Positions 8,781-16,979 of a DNA stretch of 64,000 nucleotides are shown piece by piece. The DNA comes from Polaribacter vadi (GTDB lineage Bacteria; Bacteroidota; Bacteroidia; Flavobacteriales; Flavobacteriaceae): contig NZ_CP017477.1 in assembly GCF_001761365.1 (NCBI RefSeq), positions 1,386,501 to 1,450,500 of the forward strand, written 5' to 3'. The position numbers and the translations under genes are program-made. Numbering within the stretch: position 1 is the first letter of the stretch; every line of letters begins with the position of its first letter. The notes below the pieces were generated by a model. It was not told the origin of the DNA, ran no database searches, and saw only the letters and a program-made list of their open reading frames with translations.

Positions 8781-10751
8781 CTACCTCCTCTTTTTAGGAG
8801 CTCTACTCACTTTCTTTTTTCTTCTATTAAAAGGAATGGCATCATCAAAAGTATGTTGTGCAGTTTTATGAGCAGTTTTATTCTTTTTCCAAGAATTATT
8901 TTCTGGCAATAAAACTTGTAACAAATCAGATCGTCCAACTTTAGTTAACGTATTTTTAATCCAATCTTTATTTTCTTTTTTATACCAAAAGAAAAATTTA
9001 TGCTGATCTTCACGTTCCTTTTTAGTCTTTGGAGTTCTGGTTGGTTTTAAAGTATAAGGATGATATCCTGAGTAATAAATAACAGTGGCAACTGTCATTG
9101 GAGTTGGTGTAAAACCTTGTACTTGCTCCAATTGAAAGCCCATGCTTTTAGTTTCAGCAGCTAAATTTGCCATATCTTCTACCTCACTTGCTGGGTGACT
9201 TGATATAAAATAAGGAATTAATTGTAAGTTTAATTTGTTCTTAATATTTATCTTATCAAAACGTTCCTTAAACTTATGAAAATAAGTAAAAGAAGGCTTA
9301 CGCATCAATTTTAAAACAGGGTCAGAAGTGTGTTCTGGAGCCACTTTTAAACGACCAGAAACGTGTTTTGTCATTACCTCTTCTGTGTACGCATCCAATT
9401 CTTTTGGATCTGCGTTTTTGTTGAATTCAGGCACCAACATATCATGTCGAATTCCACTACCAATAAAAGATTTTTTAATCTTTGGATGCTTATCAACTGC
9501 TTGATATAATTCCGTTAATGGTTTGTGAGACGTATCTAAGTTAGAGCAAATTACAGGCGAAATACAACTTGGTGCAACACATTTATCGCAAATAGATTGT
9601 ACTTTACCTTTCATCTGATACATGTTTGCAGATGGCCCACCAATATCAGATAAATAGCCTTTAAAGTCTGGCATATTCGCCACTTTATCAACCTCTCTTA
9701 AAACAGATTCTTTACTTCTACTCGCAATAAATTTTCCTTGGTGAGCAGAAATTGTACAAAAACTACAACCTCCAAAACATCCTCTGTGAATATTTATTGA
9801 GAATTTTATCATTTCAAAAGCAGGAATTGGCCCACGCTTATCATATTTTGGATGTGGCAAACGTGTAAAAGGCAAATCGAAAGAACCATCAATTTCCTTT
9901 TCTGTCATTGTAGGAAAAGGTGGATTTATCACCAACGTTTTCCCTTCCACTTCCTGTAAAATTCTTCTTGCTTTTAATTTATTCGACTCTTGTTCAATCA
10001 CTTTAAAATTAGAAGCAAACGTTTTTTTATCTTTTAAACAAGCTGTATGAGAGTTGATGGTTACATCTTCCCAATCATTTATAAAAGGTAATTTTTCTTG
10101 TTTTTGGTCAATTAAAACAGCAGTTTGTTTTATGTTTTTCAAACTGGAAAACGGAACACCTTTCTGCAATAATTCTACAATTTCACGCAAAGGTTGCTCA
10201 CCCATTCCATACACTAACATATCTGCTTTCGATGTTTCTAAAATACTTGGCAACAACTTGTCAGACCAGTAATCGTAATGAGTTACACGTCTTAAAGAAG
10301 CTTCAATTCCGCCAATTAAAACTGGCACATCTGGAAATTTTTCCTTTAATATTTTCGAATATACAGACGTTGCATAATCAGGTCTAAAACCCTTATCTCC
10401 ATTTGGAGTGTATGCATCTTTATCACGTCTTTTTTTGCTGGCAGTATAATTAGAAACCATAGGATCCATACAACCTCCAGTCGCTCCAAAAAACAATCTT
10501 GGTTTTCCTAATTTCTCAAAATCTTGTAGATTATCATTCACATTTGGCTGAGGCACAATTGCCACTCTCAAACCGTAACTTTCTAAAATTCGTCCAATTA
10601 CAGCTGGTCCAAAAGATGGATGATCCACATATGCATCTCCACTAAATAAAATCACGTCCAATTCTTCCCAACCACGAATTTTCACTTCCCTGTTTGTTGT
10701 TGGTAACCAGTCTGTTAATTGATGTTTTTTTGTTTCTTGCATAGTTTGCAA
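8781..10751 (-). CDS. ygiQ: YgiQ family radical SAM protein
   Basis: 656 residues. The N-terminal B12-binding-like region is followed by the radical SAM cluster motif CFGGCSFC (CxxxCxxC, about residues 324-332). Family landmarks include DVILFSGDAYVDHPSFG at the N-terminus, GGIEASLRR, the second cysteine cluster CDKCVAPSC, LKVAPEHTSDPVLKLM and FTPTPMTVATVIYYSG. The C-terminus is highly basic (RRKKKVSRAPKKRR), as usual in the family. YgiQ proteins bind one 4Fe-4S cluster and cleave SAM; the modified substrate is not known. Length is as expected for the family. A single gene with no partners nearby. Confidence 0.93.
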   Translation of the reverse strand: MQTMQETKKHQLTDWLPTTNREVKIRGWEELDVILFSGDAYVDHPSFGPAVIGRILESYGLRVAIVPQPNVNDNLQDFEKLGKPRLFFGATGGCMDPMVSNYTASKKRRDKDAYTPNGDKGFRPDYATSVYSKILKEKFPDVPVLIGGIEASLRRVTHYDYWSDKLLPSILETSKADMLVYGMGEQPLREIVELLQKGVPFSSLKNIKQTAVLIDQKQEKLPFINDWEDVTINSHTACLKDKKTFASNFKVIEQESNKLKARRILQEVEGKTLVINPPFPTMTEKEIDGSFDLPFTRLPHPKYDKRGPIPAFEMIKFSINIHRGCFGGCSFCTISAHQGKFIASRSKESVLREVDKVANMPDFKGYLSDIGGPSANMYQMKGKVQSICDKCVAPSCISPVICSNLDTSHKPLTELYQAVDKHPKIKKSFIGSGIRHDMLVPEFNKNADPKELDAYTEEVMTKHVSGRLKVAPEHTSDPVLKLMRKPSFTYFHKFKERFDKINIKNKLNLQLIPYFISSHPASEVEDMANLAAETKSMGFQLEQVQGFTPTPMTVATVIYYSGYHPYTLKPTRTPKTKKEREDQHKFFFWYKKENKDWIKNTLTKVGRSDLLQVLLPENNSWKKNKTAHKTAQHTFDDAIPFNRRKKKVSRAPKKRR

Positions 10752-10811
10752 ATTTACGGAGAAAATTTGTTAAGAAAAACTTATTTTACAATGTCTTTTG
10801 CAGAATTATTT

Positions 10812-10982
10812 GTAGCTATTTCCTGCTTTCACTACTCGCTTTTTTTATGCTGGTTTTATTGCAACATCCGTAATTATTTATAAGAAATTTCACCTTTTAT
10901 AAATGACATTAAAAATTCAAAAAAACATAAAAAAGAGCTCAAACAGGTCGTTCAATCAGGGCTATACTTGTTTGCTGGCTAA
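10812..10982 (+). repeat. dispersed intergenic repeat, copy A
   Basis: The left part (GTAGCTATTTCCTGCTTTC, then ACTCGCTTTTTTTATGCTG) and the right part (AAAAAGAGCTCAAACA, CAATCAGGGCT, CTTGTTTGC) match, in the same order, the reverse complement of 16141-16317. The middle parts differ. It resembles the REP-like intergenic elements common in flavobacteria. Confidence 0.8.
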
Positions 10983-11254
10983 TTACTATACTGATTCAAA
11001 AAGCATTTCAAGTAGCGTCTTTGCGAGATTTACCTTTTCGTAAATCGAAGCAATCTCTTGTTTAAAATACAATACATTTGTTATCAAGAAAACCTTTTTT
11101 CAGAAAGAAAATTAAAAGTTTTCACTCATTGCTATACAAATTTACCAGCTTATTTTCTTCGAGGAAAGAGATTGCTTCGTAAAAACTTTCAAAAACAAAT
11201 TTTTATTTGCTTATTTACTTTTAAAACATTTTTTTTTGTTAAACTAACTAATCT

Positions 11255-11336
11255 CTCTGTGAACCTCTTTTTTCATAATACAACTTCCCTCTGTGAACCT
11301 CATTTTTTCACAAACAAACATTCCTCTGTGAATCTC
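11255..11336 (+). repeat. three CTCTGTGAAyCTC repeats
   Basis: CTCTGTGAACCTC occurs at 11255-11267 and 11289-11301 and CTCTGTGAATCTC at 11324-11336, a period of 34-35 bases. Spacers differ in sequence. Confidence 0.75.
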
Positions 11337-11362
11337 TGAGTCAAAAAAAAAAAAAAAAAATA

Positions 11363-12184
11363 CTACAAAACCTGCTCCACAATTTTAACAGCTTCAACAG
11401 CTTCTTTTACATCATGAACTCGCAAAATATTTACCCCATTTAACAATGCAATTGTATTTGCAGAAGTGGTTGCATTTAAAGCTTCTTGTGCAGAAATATC
11501 CAAAATTTTATACAACATCGATTTTCTTGAAATACCAGCTAAAATTGGCGCATCTAAATTTTTGAAAAGAGACAAATTCTTCAGAATCTCATAATTATGA
11601 TCCGATGTTTTTCCAAATCCGAAACCGACATCAATAATAACATCGTTTAATTTTAGTTGATGTAATTTAAAAATTTGCTCTGCAAAAAAGGAAATAATAT
11701 CTTCCACAACATCTTTATAAACAGGATTTTTCTGCATATTTTGTGGAGTTCCTAACATGTGCATCAAAACATAAGGAACTTGCAAATTAGCAACCGTTTC
11801 AAACATTTTTGCATCCATTGTGCCTCCAGAAATATCATTGATCATTGCTGCTCCAGAATTAATCGTTTCTAATGCAATTTTGCTTCTAAAAGTATCTACA
11901 GAAATAATAATTTCAGGAAAATGTTTTATCAACAAATCAATTACAGGTACAATTCTTTGTAATTCTTCTTCCTCAGCAATATGTTTTGCTCCAGGTCTTG
12001 AAGAATAGGCACCAACATCAATAAAAGTAGCACCCTCCAAAAGCATTTTTTCAACTTGCTTTAAAATAGCAGTTTCGTCTTTGTATTTTCCTCCATCATA
12101 AAAAGAATCTGGAGTAATATTTAAAATCCCCATCACTTTAGGTGATGATAAATCTATTAATGTTCCTTTACAATTTATTGTCAT
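11363..12184 (-). CDS. folP: dihydropteroate synthase
   Basis: 273 residues, TIM barrel. The signature MGILNITPDSFYDGG is at about residues 18-32, followed by FIDVGAYSSRPGA, the second DHPS motif, and later VDTFRSKIA, INDISGG, VIDVGFGFGKT and GISRKSM. The enzyme joins 7,8-dihydropterin pyrophosphate and p-aminobenzoate in folate synthesis and is the target of sulfonamides; SRPGA (usual) and GISRKSM give no sign of a resistance variant. It is the second gene of a leftward pair, starting one base after the stop of the LOG gene, so the two are probably co-transcribed. Confidence 0.95.
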   Translation of the reverse strand: MTINCKGTLIDLSSPKVMGILNITPDSFYDGGKYKDETAILKQVEKMLLEGATFIDVGAYSSRPGAKHIAEEEELQRIVPVIDLLIKHFPEIIISVDTFRSKIALETINSGAAMINDISGGTMDAKMFETVANLQVPYVLMHMLGTPQNMQKNPVYKDVVEDIISFFAEQIFKLHQLKLNDVIIDVGFGFGKTSDHNYEILKNLSLFKNLDAPILAGISRKSMLYKILDISAQEALNATTSANTIALLNGVNILRVHDVKEAVEAVKIVEQVL

Positions 12185-12185
12185 T

Positions 12186-12767
12186 TTAAACTACAACTTT
12201 ATTGATTACGTGACTTATTTTTGGTGCTTTATAGCTGTTCATTTTTTCTAAAAGTTTTTCAACTGAATCTTCAACAATCAATAACTTTTTATTTTCTGGT
12301 TTCACATAACCTTCTTCCACCATTTTATCAAGCTGCATTAAAACACCATCAAAAAAACCATTGATATTTAAAAGTCCAACAGGTTTTTGTTCAATATATA
12401 ATTGACTTAAAGTAAGCGCTTCAAACAATTCATCTAGGGTTCCAAAACCTCCAGGTAACGTAATATAACCATCAACTAATTTGCTCATAATTACTTTGCG
12501 TTCGCTCATATTTTTGCAAATAATCATTTCTTCAACTCCTAAATGCAGCACTTCTTCTTTCTCTAATAATTTCGGAATTACGCCAATAACTTCACCTTTT
12601 TGCTCTAAAATTGTGTCTGACAAAGCTCCCATCATTCCTATTTTTCCTCCTCCATAAACCAAACCAATATTGTTGTTTACAAAATAATTACCAAGCTCAA
12701 TTGCAGCTTGTTTATACATAGGATTAAAGCCTAAACTTGATCCACAAAAAACAACAATTCTTTTCAT
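12186..12767 (-). CDS. LOG family nucleoside 5'-monophosphate phosphoribohydrolase
   Basis: 193 residues with a Rossmann-like fold. The motif PGGFGTLDELFEALTLSQL (about residue 100) contains the PGGxGTxxE element of the LOG (Lonely Guy) family, and SERKVIM is the accompanying motif. N-terminal VVFCGSSLG and VYGGGKIGMMG bind the nucleotide phosphate. Family members release free base from cytokinin-type nucleotides or related nucleotide monophosphates; earlier they were called lysine decarboxylases in error. Upstream of folP with a one-base gap. Confidence 0.9.
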   Translation of the reverse strand: MKRIVVFCGSSLGFNPMYKQAAIELGNYFVNNNIGLVYGGGKIGMMGALSDTILEQKGEVIGVIPKLLEKEEVLHLGVEEMIICKNMSERKVIMSKLVDGYITLPGGFGTLDELFEALTLSQLYIEQKPVGLLNINGFFDGVLMQLDKMVEEGYVKPENKKLLIVEDSVEKLLEKMNSYKAPKISHVINKVVV

Positions 12768-12861
12768 TATTCTAAAATATTTTAGGTTGATAAATTCCGA
12801 GTAAAAATAAACGAATTGCGTTTAAGTTTTACTATTTTTACGCAAATACTTTTACGAAAAA

Positions 12862-13398
12862 ATGCAAGATACATCTAAACAATATGATGCTGTAATTGAA
12901 GGTTGCAGAAGTTTATTCATCAAAAAAATGTCTGATTATGGTTCTGCTTGGCGAATTTTACGTTTACCATCGTTAACGGATCAAATTTTTATCAAAGCAC
13001 AAAGAATAAGACAGTTGCAAGAAAATGAGGTGAGAAAAGTAGATGAAGGAGAAAAATCTGAATTTATTGGAATTATAAACTATTCGATTATGGCACTTAT
13101 TCAATTAGAAAAAGGTGTTGTAGAAAATCCTGATTTATCAACTGAACAAGCAACTGTTTTATATGACAAACATGCAAAAATTACCAAAGAATTAATGATG
13201 AATAAAAATCATGATTATGGTGAGGCTTGGAGAGAAATGCGTGTGTCTAGCCTAACAGATTTAATTTTGCAAAAATTATTACGCGTAAAACAAATTGAAG
13301 ATAATAAAGGAAAAACAATCGTTTCTGAAGGAATTGATGCCAATTATCAAGACATGATTAATTACGCTGTTTTTGCGATGATCCATTTGGGGAAGTAA
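12862..13398 (+). CDS. DUF1599 protein with tandem duplicated domain
   Basis: 178 residues made of two related halves. The first has KKMSDYGSAWRILRLPSLTDQI and the second has KNHDYGEAWREMRVSSLTDLI, each followed by a KAQRIRQLQ or LLRVKQIED helix and an INYxxxAxI segment. This is the usual build of DUF1599, which is all-helical; a relation to MazG-like or nucleotide-handling helical folds has been suggested for such domains but I cannot prove it. It starts divergently from the LOG gene and heads a rightward series of four genes. Confidence 0.85.
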   Translation: MQDTSKQYDAVIEGCRSLFIKKMSDYGSAWRILRLPSLTDQIFIKAQRIRQLQENEVRKVDEGEKSEFIGIINYSIMALIQLEKGVVENPDLSTEQATVLYDKHAKITKELMMNKNHDYGEAWREMRVSSLTDLILQKLLRVKQIEDNKGKTIVSEGIDANYQDMINYAVFAMIHLGK

Positions 13399-13410
13399 AT
13401 TTAACATAAA

Positions 13411-13944
13411 ATGAAAATTGAATCTAAATTAAATGAAAGTTCTTTTAGAAAATCTCAAAAGATTAATCTAGATTTCGTTTTTGGTAAAAAATTAAAAAGT
13501 GTAAAGCAAAATTTAATTTTGCTTTTCTTTGTTTTAATTATTTCCTTAGAGCTAACTTCTAAAGAGATAATTTTGGGTTATATCTTTTTAGGTTTCGCTT
13601 TGATGTTTTTAATAAATATTATTTGGTTTTACTACTCATATTTCAAAATAAAAAAACAGCATTTAAAAAACATTGAAACTGAAATTTCACATTATAAAAA
13701 TAATCCTGATAAAAGTATAATTTCAGAATTTAGAAATGATAGTTTTTATTATAAAGACTATAAAATGGAATTCACTCTTATTTGGGAGAAGTTTGAAAGC
13801 TTCCAAATTATTGATGATTATTTAGTTCTGAAATCTTTCGGAGCAAATTATTTAAATTTCTTTTTTAACAAGCATGAAATTTCTTCTGAAGAATTCGATA
13901 AGATTATTATAATTACAAGAAACAATATCAAAAATAAAAAGTAA
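13411..13944 (+). CDS. YcxB-like membrane protein
   Basis: 177 residues with two hydrophobic segments (about residues 33-50 and 55-72) and a basic linker. The C-terminal part (FRNDSFYYKDYKMEFTLIW, then a DDYLVLKSF element) reads like the YcxB/PH-like domain often found behind two membrane helices. Function unknown. It follows the DUF1599 gene by 12 bases and precedes the DoxX-like gene by 14, so probably in one transcript. Its A/T content and lysine-rich composition are higher than its neighbours', so it may be a later insertion into this operon. Confidence 0.6.
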   Translation: MKIESKLNESSFRKSQKINLDFVFGKKLKSVKQNLILLFFVLIISLELTSKEIILGYIFLGFALMFLINIIWFYYSYFKIKKQHLKNIETEISHYKNNPDKSIISEFRNDSFYYKDYKMEFTLIWEKFESFQIIDDYLVLKSFGANYLNFFFNKHEISSEEFDKIIIITRNNIKNKK

Positions 13945-13958
13945 ATCAGTTATAAAAC

Positions 13959-14942
13959 ATGAAAAAATCAAATAAATCAACAAACATTCTTGTCCAAATA
14001 GCAAGAGTAATAGTAGGAACCTTATTTATATTTTCGGGTTTTATAAAATTGGTAGATCCAATTGGTTCTCAATACAAATTCGAAGAATATTTTTCGGAAG
14101 GCGTCTTAAATTTGGAGTTTTTAATTCCATATGCATTGCCTTTTGCCATCTTTTTAATTATTGCAGAAATTGTTTTAGGAGTAGCACTACTTGTAGGTTG
14201 GAGAGCTAAACTCACAGTGAACTCTTTAAAAATAATGATTCTATTCTTTTTATTTTTAACTTGGTATTCTGCCTACTACAACAAAGTTACAGATTGTGGT
14301 TGCTTTGGTGATGCTATAAAATTAACTCCTTGGGAAACTTTTACAAAAGATGTTATTCTCACCATTTTAATTTTCTTTATTGGTGCAAAAATTAGATTTA
14401 TAAAGCCTGTTTTACCAAAAGCAAATCCTGGTTTAATTGTTATTGTATCACTTTTAATTTCTAGTTTTATTACCTATTATGTATTAAATCACTTGCCAAT
14501 TATCGATTTTAGAGCGTATGCAATTGGCAAAAATATTCCTGAAGGAATGGAATATAAAAATGATGGAAAAATACCTCCTATTCATGATTTTATGTTAGAG
14601 GATTCTCAAAATGATTTAGCTCCTCAAATCTTAAAAATGGACAAAGTGATGTTGGTGATCATGTCTAGTTTAGATAAGTCTGATTTTGAAGCTTTTCCTG
14701 AAATTAAAATAAAAGCAGATGAAGCTTTACAAAAAGGCTATAAAGTATATGGTGTTTCTGCTTCTTTTTCTGATATTATTCAGATGACAAAAAATGAATA
14801 TCAACTTCCTTTTGAAATTTTATTTTGCGATGAAACTACACTGAAAACAATGATTAGATCAAACCCAGGTATTATAATTTTAAACAAAGGAACTATTGTT
14901 GAAAAGAAAAACTGGAGAGATATTGATGCCATAAAACTATAA
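13959..14942 (+). CDS. BT_3928-family DoxX/MauE-like membrane protein
   Basis: 327 residues. The first 180 residues have four to five membrane helices in a DoxX/MauE arrangement, with the conserved loop KVTDCGCFGDAIKLTPWETF holding a CGC motif. A C-terminal soluble domain of about 140 residues has a thioredoxin-like secondary structure pattern (KMDKVMLVIMSSLDKS, GYKVYGVSAS) without a CxxC pair. This matches the BT_3928 family of Bacteroidota. MauE-like proteins take part in disulfide chemistry of the periplasm; here the role is unknown. Its stop codon overlaps the start of crcB (TAATG), so the two are coupled. Confidence 0.82.
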   Translation: MKKSNKSTNILVQIARVIVGTLFIFSGFIKLVDPIGSQYKFEEYFSEGVLNLEFLIPYALPFAIFLIIAEIVLGVALLVGWRAKLTVNSLKIMILFFLFLTWYSAYYNKVTDCGCFGDAIKLTPWETFTKDVILTILIFFIGAKIRFIKPVLPKANPGLIVIVSLLISSFITYYVLNHLPIIDFRAYAIGKNIPEGMEYKNDGKIPPIHDFMLEDSQNDLAPQILKMDKVMLVIMSSLDKSDFEAFPEIKIKADEALQKGYKVYGVSASFSDIIQMTKNEYQLPFEILFCDETTLKTMIRSNPGIIILNKGTIVEKKNWRDIDAIKL

Positions 14943-15313
14943 TGAAAAATTTAATTCTGGTTTTTATTGGTGGTGGTTTTGGTAGTGTTTTACGCTACGT
15001 AATTGGCAAATGGCTAAATAATTCTGAAAACGGAATTCCTTATGGAACTTTTGCTGCAAATATTTTAGGAAGCCTTTTAATAGGATTTATTTTAGGCTAT
15101 GCAGCAAAAAGTGAAGCAATTTCTCAAAATCATACGTTGTTATTAGCAACTGGTTTTTGTGGAGGATTTACAACCTTCTCTACATTTGCTTATGAAAATC
15201 ACCTATTTTTAAAATCTGGAGACTTTACTTCTTTTGCTTTATATACCATTGCAAGTTTTGTAATTGGTTTTTTAGCTGTTTTTGCAGGAATGTATTTAGT
15301 GAAATTTATATAA
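14942..15313 (+). CDS. crcB: fluoride channel CrcB/Fluc
   Basis: 123 residues, four membrane helices. The pore motifs are present: GTFAANILGS with the conserved Asn40, and GFCGGFTTFSTFAYE at residues 71-85 with the two phenylalanines and the TTFSTF stretch that line the pore. Fluc proteins form dual-topology dimers that let fluoride out of the cell. The start overlaps the stop of the DoxX-like gene by one base. No fluoride riboswitch can be recognised upstream, as the gene has no leader. Confidence 0.93.
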   Translation: MKNLILVFIGGGFGSVLRYVIGKWLNNSENGIPYGTFAANILGSLLIGFILGYAAKSEAISQNHTLLLATGFCGGFTTFSTFAYENHLFLKSGDFTSFALYTIASFVIGFLAVFAGMYLVKFI

Positions 15314-15365
15314 TAAGATTTTAAAATATTAGCTCGAAAATTGTCGAGTAAAAAAAACAAGAATT

Positions 15366-16067
15366 ATGAACGAATTTGTAACCTACCAATCTGAAGAAAA
15401 TTACGCAATTATCACCATTAACAATGGCAAAGCTAATGCAATTTCGCACGAAGTTGTTGCTGGTGTCAATGCTGGTTTAGACAAAGCTGAACAGGAAGAT
15501 AAAGTTGTAATTTTAACAGGAACTCAAGGAATTTTTTCTGGTGGTTTCGATTTAAAAGTGATGACAAAATCGCCTGAATCTGCTTTAGAATTGGTTACAA
15601 AAGGATCTCAATTATCACACAGAATGCTTTCTTTTCCGAAACCAATTATTTTGGCTTGTAATGGGCATGCGATTGCAAAAGGTGCATTTTTACTATTATC
15701 TGTAGATTACAGAATTGGAGTTGAAGGCGATTTTAAAATAGGTTTAAATGAAGTTATGATTGGCATGACAATGCACAATGCTGGAATTGCCATTGCAAAA
15801 GCACGTTTGTCTGAAGTGTATTTGAATAGAAGTGTAAATAATGCAGAAATATTCAGTTCTAAAGATGCTGTAAAAGCTGGTTTTTTAGATATGATTGTTC
15901 CTGAAAATCATTTATTGCCAACTGCAATTAAAGTGGCAGAAATGTTTACAAAACTCAACAAGAAAGCACATGCTGAAACAAAGTTGAAGGTTAGAAAACA
16001 TCATTTAGAAGCTTTAGCAAATGCTATTGAATTAGATGCTAAAGGAAGTATTTCTATAGATTTATAA
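15366..16067 (+). CDS. crotonase-fold (enoyl-CoA hydratase/isomerase) family protein
   Basis: 233 residues. The motifs GIFSGGFDLKVM and CNGHAIAKGAFLLLSVDYRIG correspond to the two oxyanion-hole blocks of the crotonase fold, and GLNEVMIGMTM is the following helix. The usual acidic pair of true enoyl-CoA hydratases is not evident (the position after the second block reads LNEVMIG, leaving one Glu), so the reaction may be an isomerase, hydrolase or other crotonase chemistry. It follows crcB by 52 bases and ends the rightward series with a hairpin terminator at 16144-16200. Confidence 0.82.
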   Translation: MNEFVTYQSEENYAIITINNGKANAISHEVVAGVNAGLDKAEQEDKVVILTGTQGIFSGGFDLKVMTKSPESALELVTKGSQLSHRMLSFPKPIILACNGHAIAKGAFLLLSVDYRIGVEGDFKIGLNEVMIGMTMHNAGIAIAKARLSEVYLNRSVNNAEIFSSKDAVKAGFLDMIVPENHLLPTAIKVAEMFTKLNKKAHAETKLKVRKHHLEALANAIELDAKGSISIDL

Positions 16068-16140
16068 TTTCAAAAATAATAAAGGAAGGGAAGTTTTCAT
16101 TTTAGAAAATAGATTCACCAACAGATTATTTTTGATGAAA

Positions 16141-16317
16141 ACCTAAGAGCTCGCAAACAAGGTTAGCCCTGATTGTAGCAATTGTTTGAGCTCTTTTTTT
16201 ATGCTGAACTCGATTCAGTATCTGTTGGAATTAATACAACTAGTTTTTAAAATAAATAGAGACTGAAATAAAATCAGCATAAAAAAAAGCGAGTGCGAAA
16301 AGCAGGAAATAGCTCCA
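16141..16317 (-). repeat. dispersed intergenic repeat, copy B
   Basis: The reverse complement of this stretch matches copy A (10812-10982) at both ends: GAGCTATTTCCTGCTTT, ACTCGC, T8ATGCTG, then AAAAGAGCTCAAACA, CAATCAGGGCTAAC and TTGTTTGC. Inside it, CTTTTTTTATGCTGA and TCAGCATAAAAAAAG form an inverted pair, so the element can fold on itself. Confidence 0.8.
16144..16200 (+). terminator. terminator formed by repeat copy B
   Basis: AAGAGCTCGCAAACAA pairs with TTGTTTGAGCTCTT and is followed by T7, behind the crotonase gene. The repeat element therefore also works as an intrinsic terminator on the plus strand. Confidence 0.65.
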
Positions 16318-16324
16318 AAAAAAA

Positions 16325-16936
16325 CTACTTCTTAAAACTCTTTACTCCAGCTTTAATCTCGACATCTAAATGATTTTTTCTTGGTGTTAATGGGCAAGAA
16401 AATTTTTCGTTGTAAGCACAATAAGGATTGTAGGAATTGTTGAAATTTAATATAAAAGTTCCATCAGGATTTATATCTGTAGTTTTTAGGTTTATATAAC
16501 GACCAGCTCCATATGTTTCATTTCCAGAAGTTTTATCTGTAAAAGGTAAAAATAAATCGTCTTTATATTTTTCGTCTAAAGTTTCATCTTGATCTTGATA
16601 TAAAGTAAGTTCAAAATCTTTTCCTTTTATAATGAAATTTAAAAGTCCATATTCTTTATAAAAAGGTTCTCTGCCTGTATTTGTTGGCATTTTAAAAATT
16701 GGAGAATTTTCGATTTTTGTAAATGTTGACAACACAATAAAAGAAGAATCTACAGGAAAAAAATCGAGTCCTTTAAAATTTTTTAAATCTTTCTTTTTTA
16801 AAGGTGATGTTGTTGCATCCTTAAAACTTGCATTTAATATTTGTTGATATTCAGTTTCGCCCATTAAAGGACGTTTATCATTTGAATTACAAGAAATTAA
16901 GAGTCCTAAAATAAATGTAAATGCAATATTTCTCAT
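16325..16936 (-). CDS. DUF1684 lipoprotein
   Basis: 203 residues. The N-terminus ends in GLLISC, a lipobox with Cys16, so the protein is a lipoprotein. The C-terminal block ETYGAGRYINLK, NFNNSYNPYCAYNEKFSCPLTPRKNHLDVEI is the hallmark of DUF1684, with its conserved NPYCAYN and CPxPPxxN-like elements. The function is unknown; the family is widespread in Bacteroidota and Actinobacteria. Transcribed leftward behind the antiporter gene with 43 bases between them, perhaps on the same transcript. Confidence 0.88.
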   Translation of the reverse strand: MRNIAFTFILGLLISCNSNDKRPLMGETEYQQILNASFKDATTSPLKKKDLKNFKGLDFFPVDSSFIVLSTFTKIENSPIFKMPTNTGREPFYKEYGLLNFIIKGKDFELTLYQDQDETLDEKYKDDLFLPFTDKTSGNETYGAGRYINLKTTDINPDGTFILNFNNSYNPYCAYNEKFSCPLTPRKNHLDVEIKAGVKSFKK

Positions 16937-16979
16937 AATTAATTCGTGTTGAAACTTAATCCAGAAAATTTATACTTTT

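Larger units (their letters stand above)
10752..11362. other. gene-free region with repeat fragments
   Basis: About 610 bases without a convincing gene; the 93-codon frame at 11058-11339 is low-complexity and unlike a protein. The region holds one copy of a dispersed repeat (10812-10982), fragments of a second repeat with GCGTCTTTGCGAG and GAAGCAATCTCTTG (11017-11061) and an inverted piece AAGAGATTGCTTCGT (11166-11180), three CTCTGTGAA repeats (11255-11336), and an A18 run at 11343-11360. Confidence 0.7.

Noticed and set aside
11058..11339. 93-codon plus-strand frame
   Set aside because: Low complexity, rich in F and repeats, lies over repeat fragments; no family resemblance.
14800..14942. 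fluoride riboswitch before crcB
   Set aside because: The region is the coding end of the DoxX-like gene and does not show the riboswitch core.
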